The position numbers and the translations under genes were made by a program. DNA of 64,000 nucleotides from contig CM041465.1 of the NCBI GenBank assembly GCA_023213395.1, positions 196,795,741 to 196,859,740 of the forward strand, read 5' to 3'. The notes beneath the pieces are model-generated. The model had not been told where the DNA came from, did no database searches, and saw nothing but the letters and a program-made list of their open reading frames with translations. The DNA is from Cycas panzhihuaensis (Eukaryota > Cycadophyta). This document shows, one piece after another, positions 41,746 to 53,818 of the stretch; the first letter of the stretch is position 1; the number at the start of each line of letters is the position of its first letter.

Positions 41746-43353
41746 AACTTCACCCTCTTCAGCGGTTTGGTGAAGATATCATCCACTTGATATATTGTGG
41801 TGCAGTACTCAAGTTGAATTGTGCCATCATGAACTAGTTCTCTAATCCTATGGATTTTCATACTTATATGTTTGGTACGATTATAAGATATAGGATTTTA
41901 GCTATTTGGATTGTAAATTGATTATCAATATGTAAGCTAGTAGAACTTGTTTGGGTGGCATTTAATGTATTCAATAATTTTCTAAGCCATATCACCTCCT
42001 TGTTTGTCTTAGAAGCAGCAATATATTTAGCTTTAGTAGTTGAGTTTGCAACTATCTTCTGTCATCTAGATCTCCATGATATTGGTGTTGTTCCAAAAAA
42101 TGTTACGTACCCAGATGTAAATCTTCCTATGTTTTTATCTCTGGTAAAGTTTGAGTCTGTATATACATAAAATTTAAATTCTACATTAGGTTCATATAAT
42201 AGACCATATTTGTTAGTCGTCTTCAAGTACCTCAACACTTGTATTACAGCTTACCAATGATTTTGCTTAGGATTTGTCATGAATCTTGTAAGAATGCCAA
42301 CAAAGTGTGCAATATCTGGCCTTGTGTTAGTAGTATAGATGAGACTACCTATAAGTTGCATATAGAATATTGTGTCTGCCTACCTAGTGTCACCATTAGC
42401 TGAGAGTTTAATATTAGGTTCCATAGGTGTATCCACTAGTCGAGCACCTTTCAACTAAAACTTTGTCAAAAGATTGTTGATATATTTTTCTTCGGAGGGA
42501 AAGATTTTACCATTCTTTTTAGTTATTTCAATTCCTAAGTAATATTTCATCAACCCGAGGTTAGATAATTCAAAAGTTTTAGCAAGGCCCTTCTTCAGCT
42601 GGTTGATTACCTATTCACTATTCCCTATTATTAGCCTATCATCCACAAAGATTAAGGGGTAAGTGATTTTATTATTTTGGCGCTTGATGAATAATGTTGT
42701 ATCAATATCTTGATAGTAATAAACCTCATATCCAAGTTGCCTCATTCTTTCTGACAATTTGATAAACTAAACACAAGGGGCTTGCTTTAGGCTATACAAG
42801 GACTTTTTAAGCCTGTAAACTTTATGCTCTTGATCGATAATCTTGTATCCTTCTAGCTAAGCCCTGTAAAATTCTTCTTTAAGGTCCCCATTGAGAAATA
42901 CAGTCTTAACATCAAGTTGGTAGATTTTCCAACCCTATTAAGTAGCCAAAGTTATAAGGGTTCTGATTGTAGGCCACTTGGTTGTAGGAGTAAAGATTTC
43001 AGTATAGTCGATACCTTCCCTTTCGTGAATCCTTTTGCTACTAACCTCACCTTGTGTTTTTCTAGGGTGCCATCTAATCTATACTTGTTTTTTATTACCC
43101 ATTTATTTTAAACTACCTTTCTTCTAAGTGGTAGATCAACAAGCTCCTATATATCATTCTTAATAAGAGATTGGTACTCTTCGTTCATGGTATTTCTCCA
43201 AGCTACATGTTTTACAACTTCTTGGTATATTAGGGGCTCTTCATTAAGAGCAAGGTGCAGTTCTTCTAGTTCAAGCTCAACGAAAAGTGATTCATGCATC
43301 CTTGCTCTATGGGCACTTCTAGTACTAGTTTTACCTACCTCATCTAGTTGCAT
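41746..43353 (-). pseudogene. RT and RNase H of Copia G
   Basis: On the minus strand: RT entry at 43147-43353 (HVAWRNTMNEEYQSLIKND), the palm, and a catalytic box FVDD near 42640-42655 (Tyr to Phe, both Asp kept). Then LSNLGLMKYYLGIEI near 42540-42580, GSLIYTTNTRPDIAHFVG near 42295-42350, and RNase H to about 41746 (AKYIAASKT, HIDNQFTIQIAKI, VDDIFTKPLKR). Many stops and shifts; for example the RNase H region has no long open run on this strand. Not functional. Confidence 0.8.
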
Positions 43354-44482
43354 GTCTTTGTGTAGTTAGTAGGCTTCATGAAAACCTCAAGTTGGGAATG
43401 AGGTTTTTATTTCCACAGCCTCTTGGTCTTCATTTTGATCCTGAAAAGGATCATGTGAAATGTTTGGCACAGAGGAAGTTAATGATACTTGAGAAGATGG
43501 TCCAGCCACAGATGTTGCAGAAGATGATCCTTCTACTATGGCTTTACCTTTGTCAACTTGGCTATTCACAAATGATGGTGCTAGATGTGTACACACTGGC
43601 TAGGAGTCACAACTTATATCCTCTAGGGCTTTATTGTCAAATTCTAAGATTTTGAGAAATTGTTGAGTATCTTCCCCCCTTAAATTTTGGAATCTGGATA
43701 TCAAATTCAGTAGCATCATTAAATCGATATAAAGGCGTCTTGGAGTCAAGTCTGAGTAATTGATCTTCAGTCTCCACAAAGATAACATCTCTAGTGATGA
43801 TGATTTTATACTGTGAAGGTATGAAAACCTTGTATCCTTTTTTGTCCATAGGGTATCCGACAAAGATACCTTTGAGGGCTCTATCTTAGAGCTTGTTTCT
43901 ATGTTCCTCTAGAATGTGAGCATAACAAGTAGAGCCAAAATTTTTGAAGTGGGAGATAGAGGGGATTTATCCATACCACATTTCATGTAGAGAGGGGCCA
44001 AGCTTGGAGGGACTAACAGTGTTGATGCAATACACAGTAGTCCAAATAGCCTCAACCTAAAGATAGACAGGGACATTCTTATATACCAGCATAGCATGAG
44101 CCATGTTCATGATGGTCCTATTCATGAACTTAGCAACTCTATTTTACTGGGGTGTACTTGCAATTGTGGTCTGATGTTTGATTCCATGTTGATGCAGGTA
44201 CGATTTAAACTCATTAGATATGTACTCGCTACCATTGTCAGTCTTGAGTATTTTGATCTTAAATCCAGATTCATTTTCCACACGGGCCTTGAAAGCTTGA
44301 AACATAGAAAAAGCTTCATCTTTCTTTGCAAGAAAAGTAACCCATACTTTCTTGGTAAAATCATCAATGAAAATAATATAGTACCACTTCTATTTAAGAG
44401 AAGGGATAGACATAGGACCGTATATATCTAAGTGTACAAGCTACAAAGGTTGGCTAGATTTCCACTGACTATGAGGAAAGGG
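43354..44482 (-). pseudogene. Integrase of Copia G
   Basis: Pieces at 44122-44367 and 43909-44097 carry the integrase core in shifted frames (for example MILPRKYGLLFLQRK, where the family has a DDFTKKVWVYFL-type box in the next frame). The C-terminal part is at 43600-43863: GYKVFIPSQYKIIITRDVIFVE, a typical Copia end. An acidic linker to RT follows at 43387-43596 (Ser/Asp/Glu-rich). Confidence 0.75.
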
Positions 44483-46230
44483 TTATCTTTGAGATTTAGC
44501 AATGATACATGCTTTGCATTTGAAGGGCTTAGAGGAGAGCCTGGGCATACTAGGAAGAGTAGCATGTAGCTCTCTTACACGATCAATTTTGATATGGCCC
44601 ATACGAGCATGCCACAGGGCCACTTGAGACAACTTTTGAGAAGTCAGGGTTGTGGTAAAAGTAAAGTCCTCATCAACATAGTTGGCTTCAGAAGATTGTG
44701 AGTCAGTTAAGCAAAAAACTTTGCCATCAAGAATTCTGGTCATAACCACAGTATTTGAAGGAGGGTGAATGACACAGAGAGTTTGATTATTTACAGTTAC
44801 ACTCAGATCAAATCCATGAGAGATAAGGGTGGATAGGGAGAGCAGGTTTTGTTTCAGAGTAGGAACATATAAAACATCAATAAGGGTAAAATCTAGAAGG
44901 CTTGGGAGTTTTAGGCAAACTGTTCCAAGTCTTTTGACTAGCTTAAATGATTTGTCAGCCATGTGTACAACACCACAAACTTCAAAGTCAAAATCTTGAA
45001 AGAACTAGCAATGACAAGTCATATGTTGCATTACTCCAATATCCATGATCCACGTTGAAGTGTTTGAGGTGGCACTATTTACAACTCTAAGTGGTGAAGA
45101 GAAAGTTGAATAAGTATAGCCACAATAAGCCTCAATATACTTAGTGGATCTATCAACAACATTTGATGAAGTGGCCTAATTCTTTGAAGGTGTGCATGAG
45201 CAAATTGTATTCCACCAAAAGCATCTTCAAAAGAAGTATTATCGACATTATATACACCATGGTACTATTGATAGCTTGGTAGTTTGTTGGTGGTAGTTCT
45301 ACAATTTTTGGCATAATGTCCTTTTCTATTACACCTGTGGCACATAATTATTTTATTTCCAGTCCCATAAGAAGTATTGGGCTAGTTGGATTGATTATTT
45401 TGGCCTTGGCCTTGAGACTGTTTTTGTTGGAGTTGAGGAGCCTGTTGACCAAGAGGACATTGTCCTTATTATCTACCTCTTTCTCTTCCATGAAAATTAA
45501 TACCTTTACGAGAGTATTGACCTTGATTTTTGGTATAACAAAGATCTTCTTCCACTTCGATAGCAGCATCAACTAGATCTGATATAGTGGCAAAGTTGTT
45601 ATCAAAGGTCTTATCAAATTCAATGAACTTATCAGTAAGAGCCTCAAAGTTTAGGGTCTTCAAAGTGCCAGTAGATTGAAGACTTCCCAATAGATTTTTG
45701 TAATATGGGATATAGAGACATGACTGAATCAAGAAAGCCCATGTAATACATTAAGTTTTAAAATCTTTATCAATGGCTTATTTGATTAGACGAAGGAGAT
45801 TGATTGTCTCACTTGCGTGTCCTTTCTACATTTTGAATTTGTTCATCTTCAGCACTAAGTGAACAAATTCTAAGCCTGCTTTAGTGTCAAAGTTCTTCTT
45901 AAGAACTTCAAGAACTTTCCATGTTATATCATGTACAGCTTCATCGGTGAGATTATGCAAGGAATAATCAGTAACAAGAAGTATCCCTGTACAGATTTTA
46001 TCATCATCAAGTTCCCATTAACATTTAGTTGCAGCTTCAATGGAAGCAGTTGGAGCACCTCCTTCAGAAGCAACTGAGGTAGTTGTAGTTGCAATAGCTG
46101 GTGTAGGTTGTAAGTGATCTCTCCACAAACCTTCATACTTTGTAACATTTCTGACACCAATGAACCACATATCCCAATCTTATTTCCCTTTTAGAATGCA
46201 GTTCACATTTTGCTTGAACTGTGAAGACAT
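44483..46230 (-). pseudogene. Gag, zinc knuckle, protease and pre-integrase of Copia G
   Basis: Gag starts at ATG 46230 (MSSQFKQNVNCILKGK, then TAA). Clean pieces are 45924-46160 and 45469-45732 (YKNLLGSLQSTGTLKTLNFEAL, EFDKTFDNNFATISDLVDAAIEVEE). The zinc knuckle CHRCNRKGHYAKNC is intact near 45303-45344. The protease site reads MDIGVMQHMTC near 45025-45055 (D-I-G instead of D-S/T-G). The 159-codon run 44483-44962 holds the protease end and the pre-integrase domain with its HHCC zinc site: ALWHARMGHIKIDRVRELHATLPSMPR...FKCKACIIAK. Together these would make the particle and process it; stops and shifts prevent that. Confidence 0.82.
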
Positions 46231-48282
46231 GGTATCTTTTGAGAAGGAAAAAAATGAACAAGGAACTATAAAAGTAATGGCAATAAATTACTAATTATTG
46301 TTTATAAATGAGAGATGTAATAAAGTAGTGTAGTAGAAGGAAGAAGGGAGCAACTTAGTGAAAAGTCACCAACACTTGTGACAAATATTAACCTGACGCA
46401 GTAGGAATATGAGAAGCACTATGATGAAAATTAACCACTAACACTTGTTGCAAATATTAACCTAACGCAGGAGGAATATGAGAAGCACTATGATGAAAAT
46501 TGATCACTAACACTTATGGCAAATATTAACTTAACGCAATAGAAATATAAGAATTACTATGATTATGATTACACTATGGATCACTTTTTATAAATAAGTA
46601 AGTGATTAATATAGAAGATTATAGGTCAATATGGAAGTTGACATCATTGGGTATACACAACTTGAAACTCAAATGTAGGATGTGTAATTAACCTAACAAC
46701 CTCTAACTTGCGTCTAATATATAGTTGAGGTTGTTGAAGGGATGCCTAGGCTTCTAGTAGAATTAAGTTGGCCTTCACCTGCAATACTTGCAATTATGCT
46801 TGGTAATGAAATCCAAGTCACAACGGAGCCCAAGTACTCCTAATCCTCACCTAGTTCACCAATGAGCAACTATATATCTCCTCTAAATAGTGGTATTTGC
46901 ATACCCATGGCTGTGACAAATATTTGATTAGGTATATTTTAATGTTGTATTAAAGTTTTAATTTTTCTGATTGGTTACAAGATGATCCCTGATTGATACA
47001 CGATGGTATAACTAACCAAACCTCACCAATATTACGGTTTAATCCAATCCTAACTTGAAACCCACACCTCCTTTATGACACAACATTCTACCAACCAAGG
47101 TATCTCAACTTTGGCAAGTATGTAAATAAGCACGAGATGGCAGAAAATAGCATATGTGATGCGTTCTTTTTAGGAAGAGTAAAAAGATTATCTAATTGCA
47201 TCAAATGTACATTTAGCTGAAAATAGAATGCTTGCTTGGAGTGCTTATTTGGATTATCTTTAGAGTGCTTTCTTAAAATGATTTTGGAATGATGAAATGT
47301 AATGCTAATAAATGAGTGAAGACACTGGATATTGCTCTAATCCAGGTGTTTTTTACTCACTTTTACAATGGGCTTTTAAGCCTTATAAAAAGAAAAGAAG
47401 AAAATTTCTTCACTTTTTTTTTTTTTAATACAAAAAAAATAGTCTTTACTAAATCAGCAATAACTTTCTCCCATGATAACAAAATGGAGTACTGATTTTT
47501 GTACTATAAACTAGACTCAGAGCTTCATATTTAGGAAGTGGAATCAGGTCCAAATGAGTTCTAAAAAAATTTTGGTAGTCCTACAAGTTATGAGAATATA
47601 TTTTTCTAGAATTCTTACTAAAAATAAATGTTGTTCACTGAGATAGAAATAACTTTCTTATACGACATCAAAATTAGGTGATGATTTTTGTGCTGGAAAG
47701 TTGACTTAGAGCCTCATCTTTGACAATTAGAATCAAGTCAATTGGAGTTTTGTAGAAGATTTTTCATACATATGAAGTTTAGCAAGTAAATTTTATTTTG
47801 CCAAAAATTACAACTTGCTAATATCTCATTAATACATGATACCATATGAAATTTTCATCATTTTTTTATCACCAGGGTCCTAATATGGGCAATGTGAGAG
47901 CATATAATGATGGGTATTTTAAATGACTCCAAATTATTTTAAAAAAATTGGTAGAATCTCCCTTTATAATCATTCCTCTAAAAGTTAGAAAATTTTCGGC
48001 AGCATTTTCCCTTGTTAAATGGATAAAAAATGGAAAAGAAAAAAAGAATGAGATAGCATAAATGGCCACCAAAGAATTAAAATCTTTGAGCCTTATAATT
48101 CCTTGTATTGTTCTTCCAAACCTACAAAAGAGAAAGGGAAAACAAATAATATAAAATATGCTATGATAATAGCTTAAAAATATTTCTAAATCCACTTTCA
48201 CAATCTCCTTCACCACATGGATTGTGGGAGAGAAGGAAGTAATGACTCCATTGTAAGTGAAAGTGAGGAATATGAAAGAAGT
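46231..48282 (-). other. Long leader of Copia G
   Basis: About 2 kb with no coding signal on the coding strand, apart from the tandem repeat 46371-46577. An open minus-strand stretch at 47869-48297 (142 codons, hydrophobic) has no known motif; it runs through the primer site, so it is probably incidental. Confidence 0.6.
46371..46577 (-). repeat. 69-bp tandem repeat in the leader of Copia G, three copies
   Basis: Units start at 46371, 46440 and 46509, each with AACACTT-TGGCAAATATTAA and a later GAAGCACTATGATGAAAATT. The third is the most diverged. Confidence 0.8.
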
Positions 48283-48296
48283 AAGCTCTGATACCA
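48283..48296 (-). other. Primer-binding site of Copia G
   Basis: AAGCTCTGATACCA on the plus strand gives TGGTATCAGAGCTT on the coding strand, the initiator-Met primer motif, two bases from the 5' LTR. Confidence 0.85.
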
Positions 48297-48298
48297 CA

Positions 48299-48596
48299 TG
48301 AAAAGGGTGGATCTATCCTTTATCTCCATGCACTAAACGCAAAGGCAAACATGAAAGCAAGAGAGACTTAAGAGAAAGAAAGTAGCTCTCATAAAATGGG
48401 GAGGTAAGAATGAGCCTCCTCCATTGAGCTTTTACTTTTATATTGAGAGAGGAAGCATTAGAGTTAGGTGAAATAAAATTACATATAATTCACATGAAAG
48501 TGCATTTCACTTAAGTGATCTAATTTAAAGTTCACTTAAGACATTTTTTAAAATTAATCAACTAATGTAAGAACCTTATGACATTAAGCCTTTTCA
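48299..48596 (-). repeat. 5' LTR of Copia G (right copy)
   Basis: TGAAAAGGGTGGATC to GCCTTTTCA; TATA box at 48435-48442. Followed by CTTAT. Confidence 0.9.
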
Positions 48597-49281
48597 CTTA
48601 TTAGTTGAGATGTTTTGTCTAATAGTTGGTGGGAATAAATGACCATTTCTATATATGTTACTTCAATTACTCATGATACATAATCCATTATACCATTGGA
48701 CTTCAAATTTTGCCACTATGTTCTTGAGGTAGAGACACTCGATTTGAGTGCTACCAAGCCCATAGTTAAATTATGTTCAACCCATATGACATGGTAGAAG
48801 TTTGTAGATCATTGGATGAATTTTAGACTTTTCTTTTTCTTTTGGAAATTTTGAAGTAAATGGGGCATTATTTGTAAGGGTTTGAAGGTGGTGATATTAA
48901 GGAAAGATATGAGAGAGGTAGTCAAACTTAGCACCACCCCTAGCTCACAAAAAAAATAAAATAAAAGAAACTTATGGCCAGTTCTTTATTTAGGGGAATC
49001 GTAAGACCTCATACAGATACTACAAATAGTTACGCCCTTGTTTACTTGAGATACTCCCCGAATCACATTTTTAAGTTCATTTGGCAAAGTTACAGAAATT
49101 TTATTAAAGAAACCCTCATTATTATTATCATCAGTCATGTCTCTTTCTACGGAATTCTATTCACAAGGCTTTTGGTGGTCAAAATCAATGTGTTTCAATA
49201 TGTTACATCCACCACCAAAATTTCATACCACTCCAAGTCCATGTGGTAGGTCAACTATATTGGCATGCAATTAAGATTATA

Positions 49282-49314
<33 letters not shown>

Positions 49315-49389
49315 CACAATCACACCTTGAAGTTAATTCTATTCATCTTCATCTTAATGAAAAAAATTATAACACAAGTAATATACATA
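48597..49389. other. Sequence between Copia G and Copia F
   Basis: Continues the DNA into which G inserted. A 91-codon plus-strand open stretch at 48974-49249 (MASSLFRGIVRPHTDTT...) shows no known motif. A GA microsatellite is at 49284-49312. The last 60-odd bases may be part of the LTR of element E. Confidence 0.45.
49284..49312 (+). repeat. (AG)n microsatellite
   Basis: About fourteen uninterrupted AG repeats. Confidence 0.95.
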
Positions 49390-49394
49390 TAAAT

Positions 49395-49753
49395 TGTTCG
49401 AGAACATGAAATCATACATAGATGTTCTCAACCGCAGGATCTTTAACCATACACAACAAGCAACAAATTGAAAATATAGAAAATAGATGCACAGAACACA
49501 AGATATACGCGGGAAACCCTTTCGGGAAAAAACCCACCACAAAAGGATCCTCAAGGGATCATTGATTATTATATAATGAACTTGGATGATTGGAATACAC
49601 AAGGCCTCATGGCATATATATTCTCCAAGAGGTGTCACTCGTTTAGGGTTGTGACCCTCCGAATAAATCACACATTTTTGCTCACACCTTTTCACATAAT
49701 TAAACCACATTAATATTAATTAAGTGGCTTAATAATTAACTGCCACGCTAACA
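49395..49753 (-). repeat. 3' LTR of Copia F (left copy)
   Basis: TGTTCGAGAACATG to CACGCTAACA; matches 55339-55696. Contains the inverted repeat GGGAAACCCTTTCGGGAAA. Confidence 0.93.
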
Positions 49754-49766
49754 TCCCCCCTTAATG
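49754..49766 (-). other. Polypurine tract of Copia F
   Basis: TCCCCCCTTAATG on the plus strand. A second purine tract with the same core (CATCCCCCCTCAAGG) lies at 49851-49865 near the end of pol. Confidence 0.8.
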
Positions 49767-49819
49767 TGAATGTGGGGAATCTGCAACGTGTAATAGTTGA
49801 GCTATCATAAAGGCTGGAA

Positions 49820-51697
49820 CTATCCTGTAGCTTCTTTATCCTTGTTGATACATCCCCCCTCAAGGATAACATCGGTGAGTCCTAATCTGGTATGCATCTT
49901 CATGAATTGGTCTTCAGTAAGTGGCTTGGTAAACACATCTACAAATTGTAATTCACTCAGACAATAGTCGACCTGTAGTTTCCCTGACCTGATCAGCTCA
50001 TGAATGTAATGGTGCTGAATCTCGATATGCTTTGTACGCGCATGAAACTCTGGATTCTTTGACAGACGAATGATACTCTGATTATCAACAAAGAGAATTG
50101 GATGTCCATCGGAAACGCCAAGAAATTCCAAGAGACCTTACAACCATACTGTTTCTTTCACACCAGTACTAAGTCTTTGATATTCTACTTCTGTAGAAGA
50201 TAATGCCACTGTCTACTGCTTCTTTGACTGCTACGAAACAAATCCATTGCCAATACTAAACAGGTATCCAGTAGTGGATTTTCGATCATCGGAATCTCCT
50301 TCCCAATCAGCATCCGTGTAGCCATGCAACTTGATCTTCTTACCTCTGTGGTATTCAAGACCAAAAATGATTGTCCCCTTTAGGTATTTCAAAATCCGCT
50401 TTACTGCCACCAAATGAGGCTCCTGTGGATTCTGCATATAGTGGGAAACCAATCCAACAGCGTATGCAATATCTGGCCTGGTATGAGTCAAATAAATGAG
50501 ACTCCCTACCAAATGGCAATACTTCGTGCCATCTACAAAAGGTTGAGGCGTATCCTTCTGTAATCTTACGCCTTTGACACATGGTGTTGCAACAGGTTTG
50601 CAGTGTTGCATCCCAAATCTCTCCAGTAAAGTCTTCACATACTGCGATTGCAATAACATGATCCTATCTTCCATTTGCCTGATCTGAATACCCAAGAAAT
50701 AGTGAAGTTTCCCAAGATCCATCATATCAAATGAAGCTCCCAAATTGGATTTGACTTCGACTATAGCCTTACCACGATTACCGCCGATGATTAGATCATC
50801 CGTATACACCACACAAGCAACTACAGAAGTCCCTCTTCTTTTCACATACAGGTTCGGGTCAAGTTCTGAAATTTCAAAACCTTCAACTTTCAACTTGGCA
50901 TCCATCTTCTCATACTAAGCATGGGGTGCTTGTTTCTGGCCATAAATTAATTTCTTCAAATGGTAAACAAGATGCTCCTAGTCATCCTTAATGAATCCCA
51001 AAGGCTATGACATGTATATCTCCTCCTTTAGATCCCCATTAAGGAATGCAGACTTAACGTCCATTTGGTGTAACTCCCAATCTAATACAGCTGCTAAGGA
51101 AATGAGTAAGCAGACCATTGTCATTCTGGAGACTGGTGCAAATGTCTCTTCATAGTCAATTCCTTCTTTCTGCTTGAATCCCTCCATAACAAGTCTAGCC
51201 TTGTACTTGTCCACCTCTCCATCTAAGCAGAACTTTATCTTATAGACCCACTTGCATCCAACAAGATTCTTCGATGGAGGTAGTGGAACAAAATCCCATG
51301 TATCATTTTTCATCAGAGAACCATATTCTTCCTCCATTGCAGCTCTCCATCTTGGATCTCCTTTCACTTCAGCAAATGATTCAGGATCACTGGAGTCATT
51401 GGTGTTAACCAGCAGAGTTTGACTGGCATGCTGACTTCTGGTTTGTCTATCATCAGTAAAGGTTTGCATTGCCACACCAGAATCTTCAAGAGTTTTCCTT
51501 GCCCATAAAGGTATAGAAGGACCCGTTGTTGGAGGTACTTCTACTTGTGGTGGTTCCTCACCATTACGCGTCCCACTTGGTCCTGCTTCCTCAGGTGCTA
51601 TAGCGACTGGCTCATCGTCCTCTTCACTTGAAGAATCTAGGAATGGGAGAAGGGGAGGGTAAAAATATTCCTCTGATGCTCTTTCAGCATGATACAT
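49820..51697 (-). pseudogene. RT and RNase H part of the Copia F polyprotein
   Basis: RT starts in the run 51005-51697 after an acidic, Pro-rich linker: WRAAMEEEYGSLMKNDTW, GCKWVYKIKFCLDGEVDKYKARL, EGIDYEETFAPVSRM, HQMDVKSAFLNGDLKEEIYM. The catalytic box is YTDD at about 50796-50807 (run 50231-50905), both Asp kept. Then LGKLHYFLGIQI, VGSLIYLTHTRPDIAYAVG, and the RNase H GYTDADWEGDSDDRKST. The end is at 49820-50131 (VDNQSIIRLSKNPEFHARTKHIE, FVDVFTKPL). All runs share one frame; stops fall at about 50906-51004 and 50132-50230. With so few lesions this is a fairly recent polymerase. Confidence 0.87.
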
Positions 51698-52480
51698 CGA
51701 TGACTCGTCAAATTTAACAACCTAACTAACCATAATTTTCTCCCCCTATGGATTCCATAGTCTGTAGGCTTTATTCTCCGTGTAATACTCCATGAATATG
51801 CACTTCAGATTCTTTCGATCCAGCTTCTTGCAAGTATCATTAGGGATATGGGCGTACGCTATACACCCAAACGTTCTTAAATGGCTAATGGTAGGCTTCT
51901 GACTAGTCCATTTCTCTTCGGGGCTCATGCTGTGAACTGCCTGAGTGAGTACCCAATTTAAAATATAAACAGTAGTCGCCACATCTTTTGCCCAAAAATT
52001 CGGTGGCAGGTTTTTAGCATGCACCATACATCTCGCCATCTCCATTATGGTACAGTTCTTTCTTTCAGCAACTCCATTCTATTGTGGGGCATACGGGACT
52101 ATAAACTCCCACTTTATACCATGGTTGTGGTAGAACTGATTGAACGCATTATTGTCGTATTCCTTACCATTATCACTTCATAAAGTTTTTATTTTCTTAT
52201 CACTTTCATTTTCAACCATCGCTTTCCACTCACGAAAGCAATCAAATATGTCTGACTTGTTCTTGAGAAAATAAACCCAGGCTTTCCTGGTACAATCATC
52301 CACAAACACAAGCGTATATTGGGCTCCTGATATCGAAGGATTTGGGAGTGGTCCCATAATGTCAGAGTGTACAAGCTCCAGCTTCTCCTTGGCTCTCCAG
52401 GCATTATCCTGAGCAAAAGGATAGCGATGATGTTTGTCATACATGCATCCTTCACATACACCATCCAAGCAAGTAACAGA
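51698..52480 (-). pseudogene. Integrase part of the Copia F polyprotein
   Basis: The pre-integrase zinc site LWHNHLRHLNYRSIELLKRL...CEGCMYDKHHRYPF lies at 52430-52570. The core begins HSDIMGPLPNPSISGAQY with VFVDDCTRKAWVYF (catalytic Asp near 52380 and 52310). The 44 codons at 52046-52177 hold two stops, one a TAG at 52079-52081 within PQ-NGVAERKN, where the family has Gln. The C-terminal part is 51746-52045 (MEMARCMVHAKNLPPNFWA, KWTSQKPTISHLRTFGCIAYAHIPN). The frame is continuous with RT and gag. Confidence 0.85.
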
Positions 52481-53818
52481 CGGCAGTCCTTCCACCATCT
52501 TCAACCTCTTCAGTAGTTCAATACTCCTGTAATTAAGGTGCCTAAGGTGATTATGCCATAATTTACTTTCGTCATCCACACTGGCAATAAAGGCATATGA
52601 CTTCTTCTGAGATTGAAACTTTTCAAACACCCATAAGTTATCCCTAAATTTCCCGGTAGCTATGACAACAAAATTCTGGTTTGGGTCCTTTATCAGGCAC
52701 TTATCATCATAGAGCTCCACTTTCGTTCCTTGTTTGTAGATCTCCTGAGCAAACAGAAGGTTTAACTGCATCTTGGGTACATAATATACTGCAAAAAACT
52801 TTCCTCCTACAATGGAAACGTCACTGATACCATCTACTGGCAACACGCAAGCATCTCCAAGAATGATTTGAGCACCACTTTGATTTGCATTCAACGTATC
52901 AAAGTTTCGCCTCTGGTAAGAGATGTGCTTCTGCACTTCAGAATCCAGTACCCAATAGTCTCTCCGATCTGATTCGGCTGACAAGGTCTGCGCTTGGATG
53001 CAATGAGCAGCAACACTCTTTCCTTTATCATCCTGGTTACCTTTGTGCTTGTCACGACGTTTGAACCAACAGTTCTTCTCATGGTGACCATCCTTTTTGC
53101 AGTAATTGCACTTTCCATTAAACTTCTTCTTGTCTTGAGAGCTTTCTCCAGACCTTTGTGTGATCTTCTCCTCCTTAAGGGCCTCCCTCCTCTGAGTTTT
53201 CATGGCTAAGGCCTGACTTGAACTAGAACCTCCAAGCAAACCATGATGTTTGAGCTTGGCATCCTTCGCTAGGATTAGGTTTTTGAACCTGTCAAAAGTT
53301 TCTGCCTCCATCACTTCGTCTCTACCATAAATGGTCTGGAATGTGGCGAACGCAGTTAGCAGCTTCGACATGATTATCGCAAACAAGAGCACATCATCGA
53401 TCGAGTTCTATTTTAACTCTTCTAGCTTGTTCTTCAAGTTGGTTATCTTATTTAAGTAGGAGCTGATATTGTTCTCATCTTCGACTTTTGAATTGAGTAG
53501 TTCCAACATCAGAGTAAGACGTCTATTCATATTCTTCTTCCTAAACATATCACACAACTTCGTCCAAATCTCGGCTGGGTCATCTAAATTGTGAACTAAA
53601 GCCCTCTGGTCTAGCGCCAGTGAGAGTTTCAGTAATCCAACGGCCATATATTGCTTCTCTTCAACTTTGATACTCTCCTTATGGTTAAGTGGGACTGAAT
53701 CAAGCTTCACCTTGGTAATTCCCTAGAGTTCGTTCAACATCAAAATAAGCTCCATATTAGTCTTCCATTCACTGAAATTATTACCATTAAAGATAACCTT
53801 AGGCATAAGCTTCTCCAT
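52481..53818 (-). pseudogene. Gag, zinc knuckle and protease part of the Copia F polyprotein
   Basis: ATG at 53818 (MEKLMPKVIFNGNNFSEWK), in frame with everything downstream; a TAG follows after about 30 codons. The gag core is at 53408-53710 (MAVGLLKLSLALDQRALVHNL, IWTKLCDMF). A short gap with a stop is at 53393-53407. Then the run 52178-53392 (404 codons) holds the gag end, the knuckle CNYCKKDGHHEKNC near 53069-53110, a protease site WVLDSEVQKHIS near 52943 (D-S-E where D-S-G is usual, so probably inactive), and the protease tail. Very similar to J gag. Confidence 0.87.

Larger units (their letters stand above)
40869..48596 (-). mobile_element. Copia LTR retrotransposon G, full-length, decayed
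   Basis: LTRs 40869-41168 and 48299-48596, perfect target duplication CTTAT (40864-40868 and 48597-48601), primer site at 48283-48296, polypurine tract at 41169-41181. Gag, protease, integrase, RT and RNase H run on the minus strand in Copia order. By eye the LTRs differ at about 30 of 298 positions, so it is younger than B but not recent. Protein content is the same family as B. Confidence 0.9.

Noticed and set aside
47869-48297. 142-codon minus-strand hydrophobic open frame in the G leader
   Set aside because: It covers the primer-binding site and leader next to the LTR; no motif; AT-rich composition makes chance frames rich in Phe/Ile/Leu.
48974-49249. Plus-strand 91-codon frame as a small host gene
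   Set aside because: No domain, no homologous text elsewhere, composition like its surroundings.
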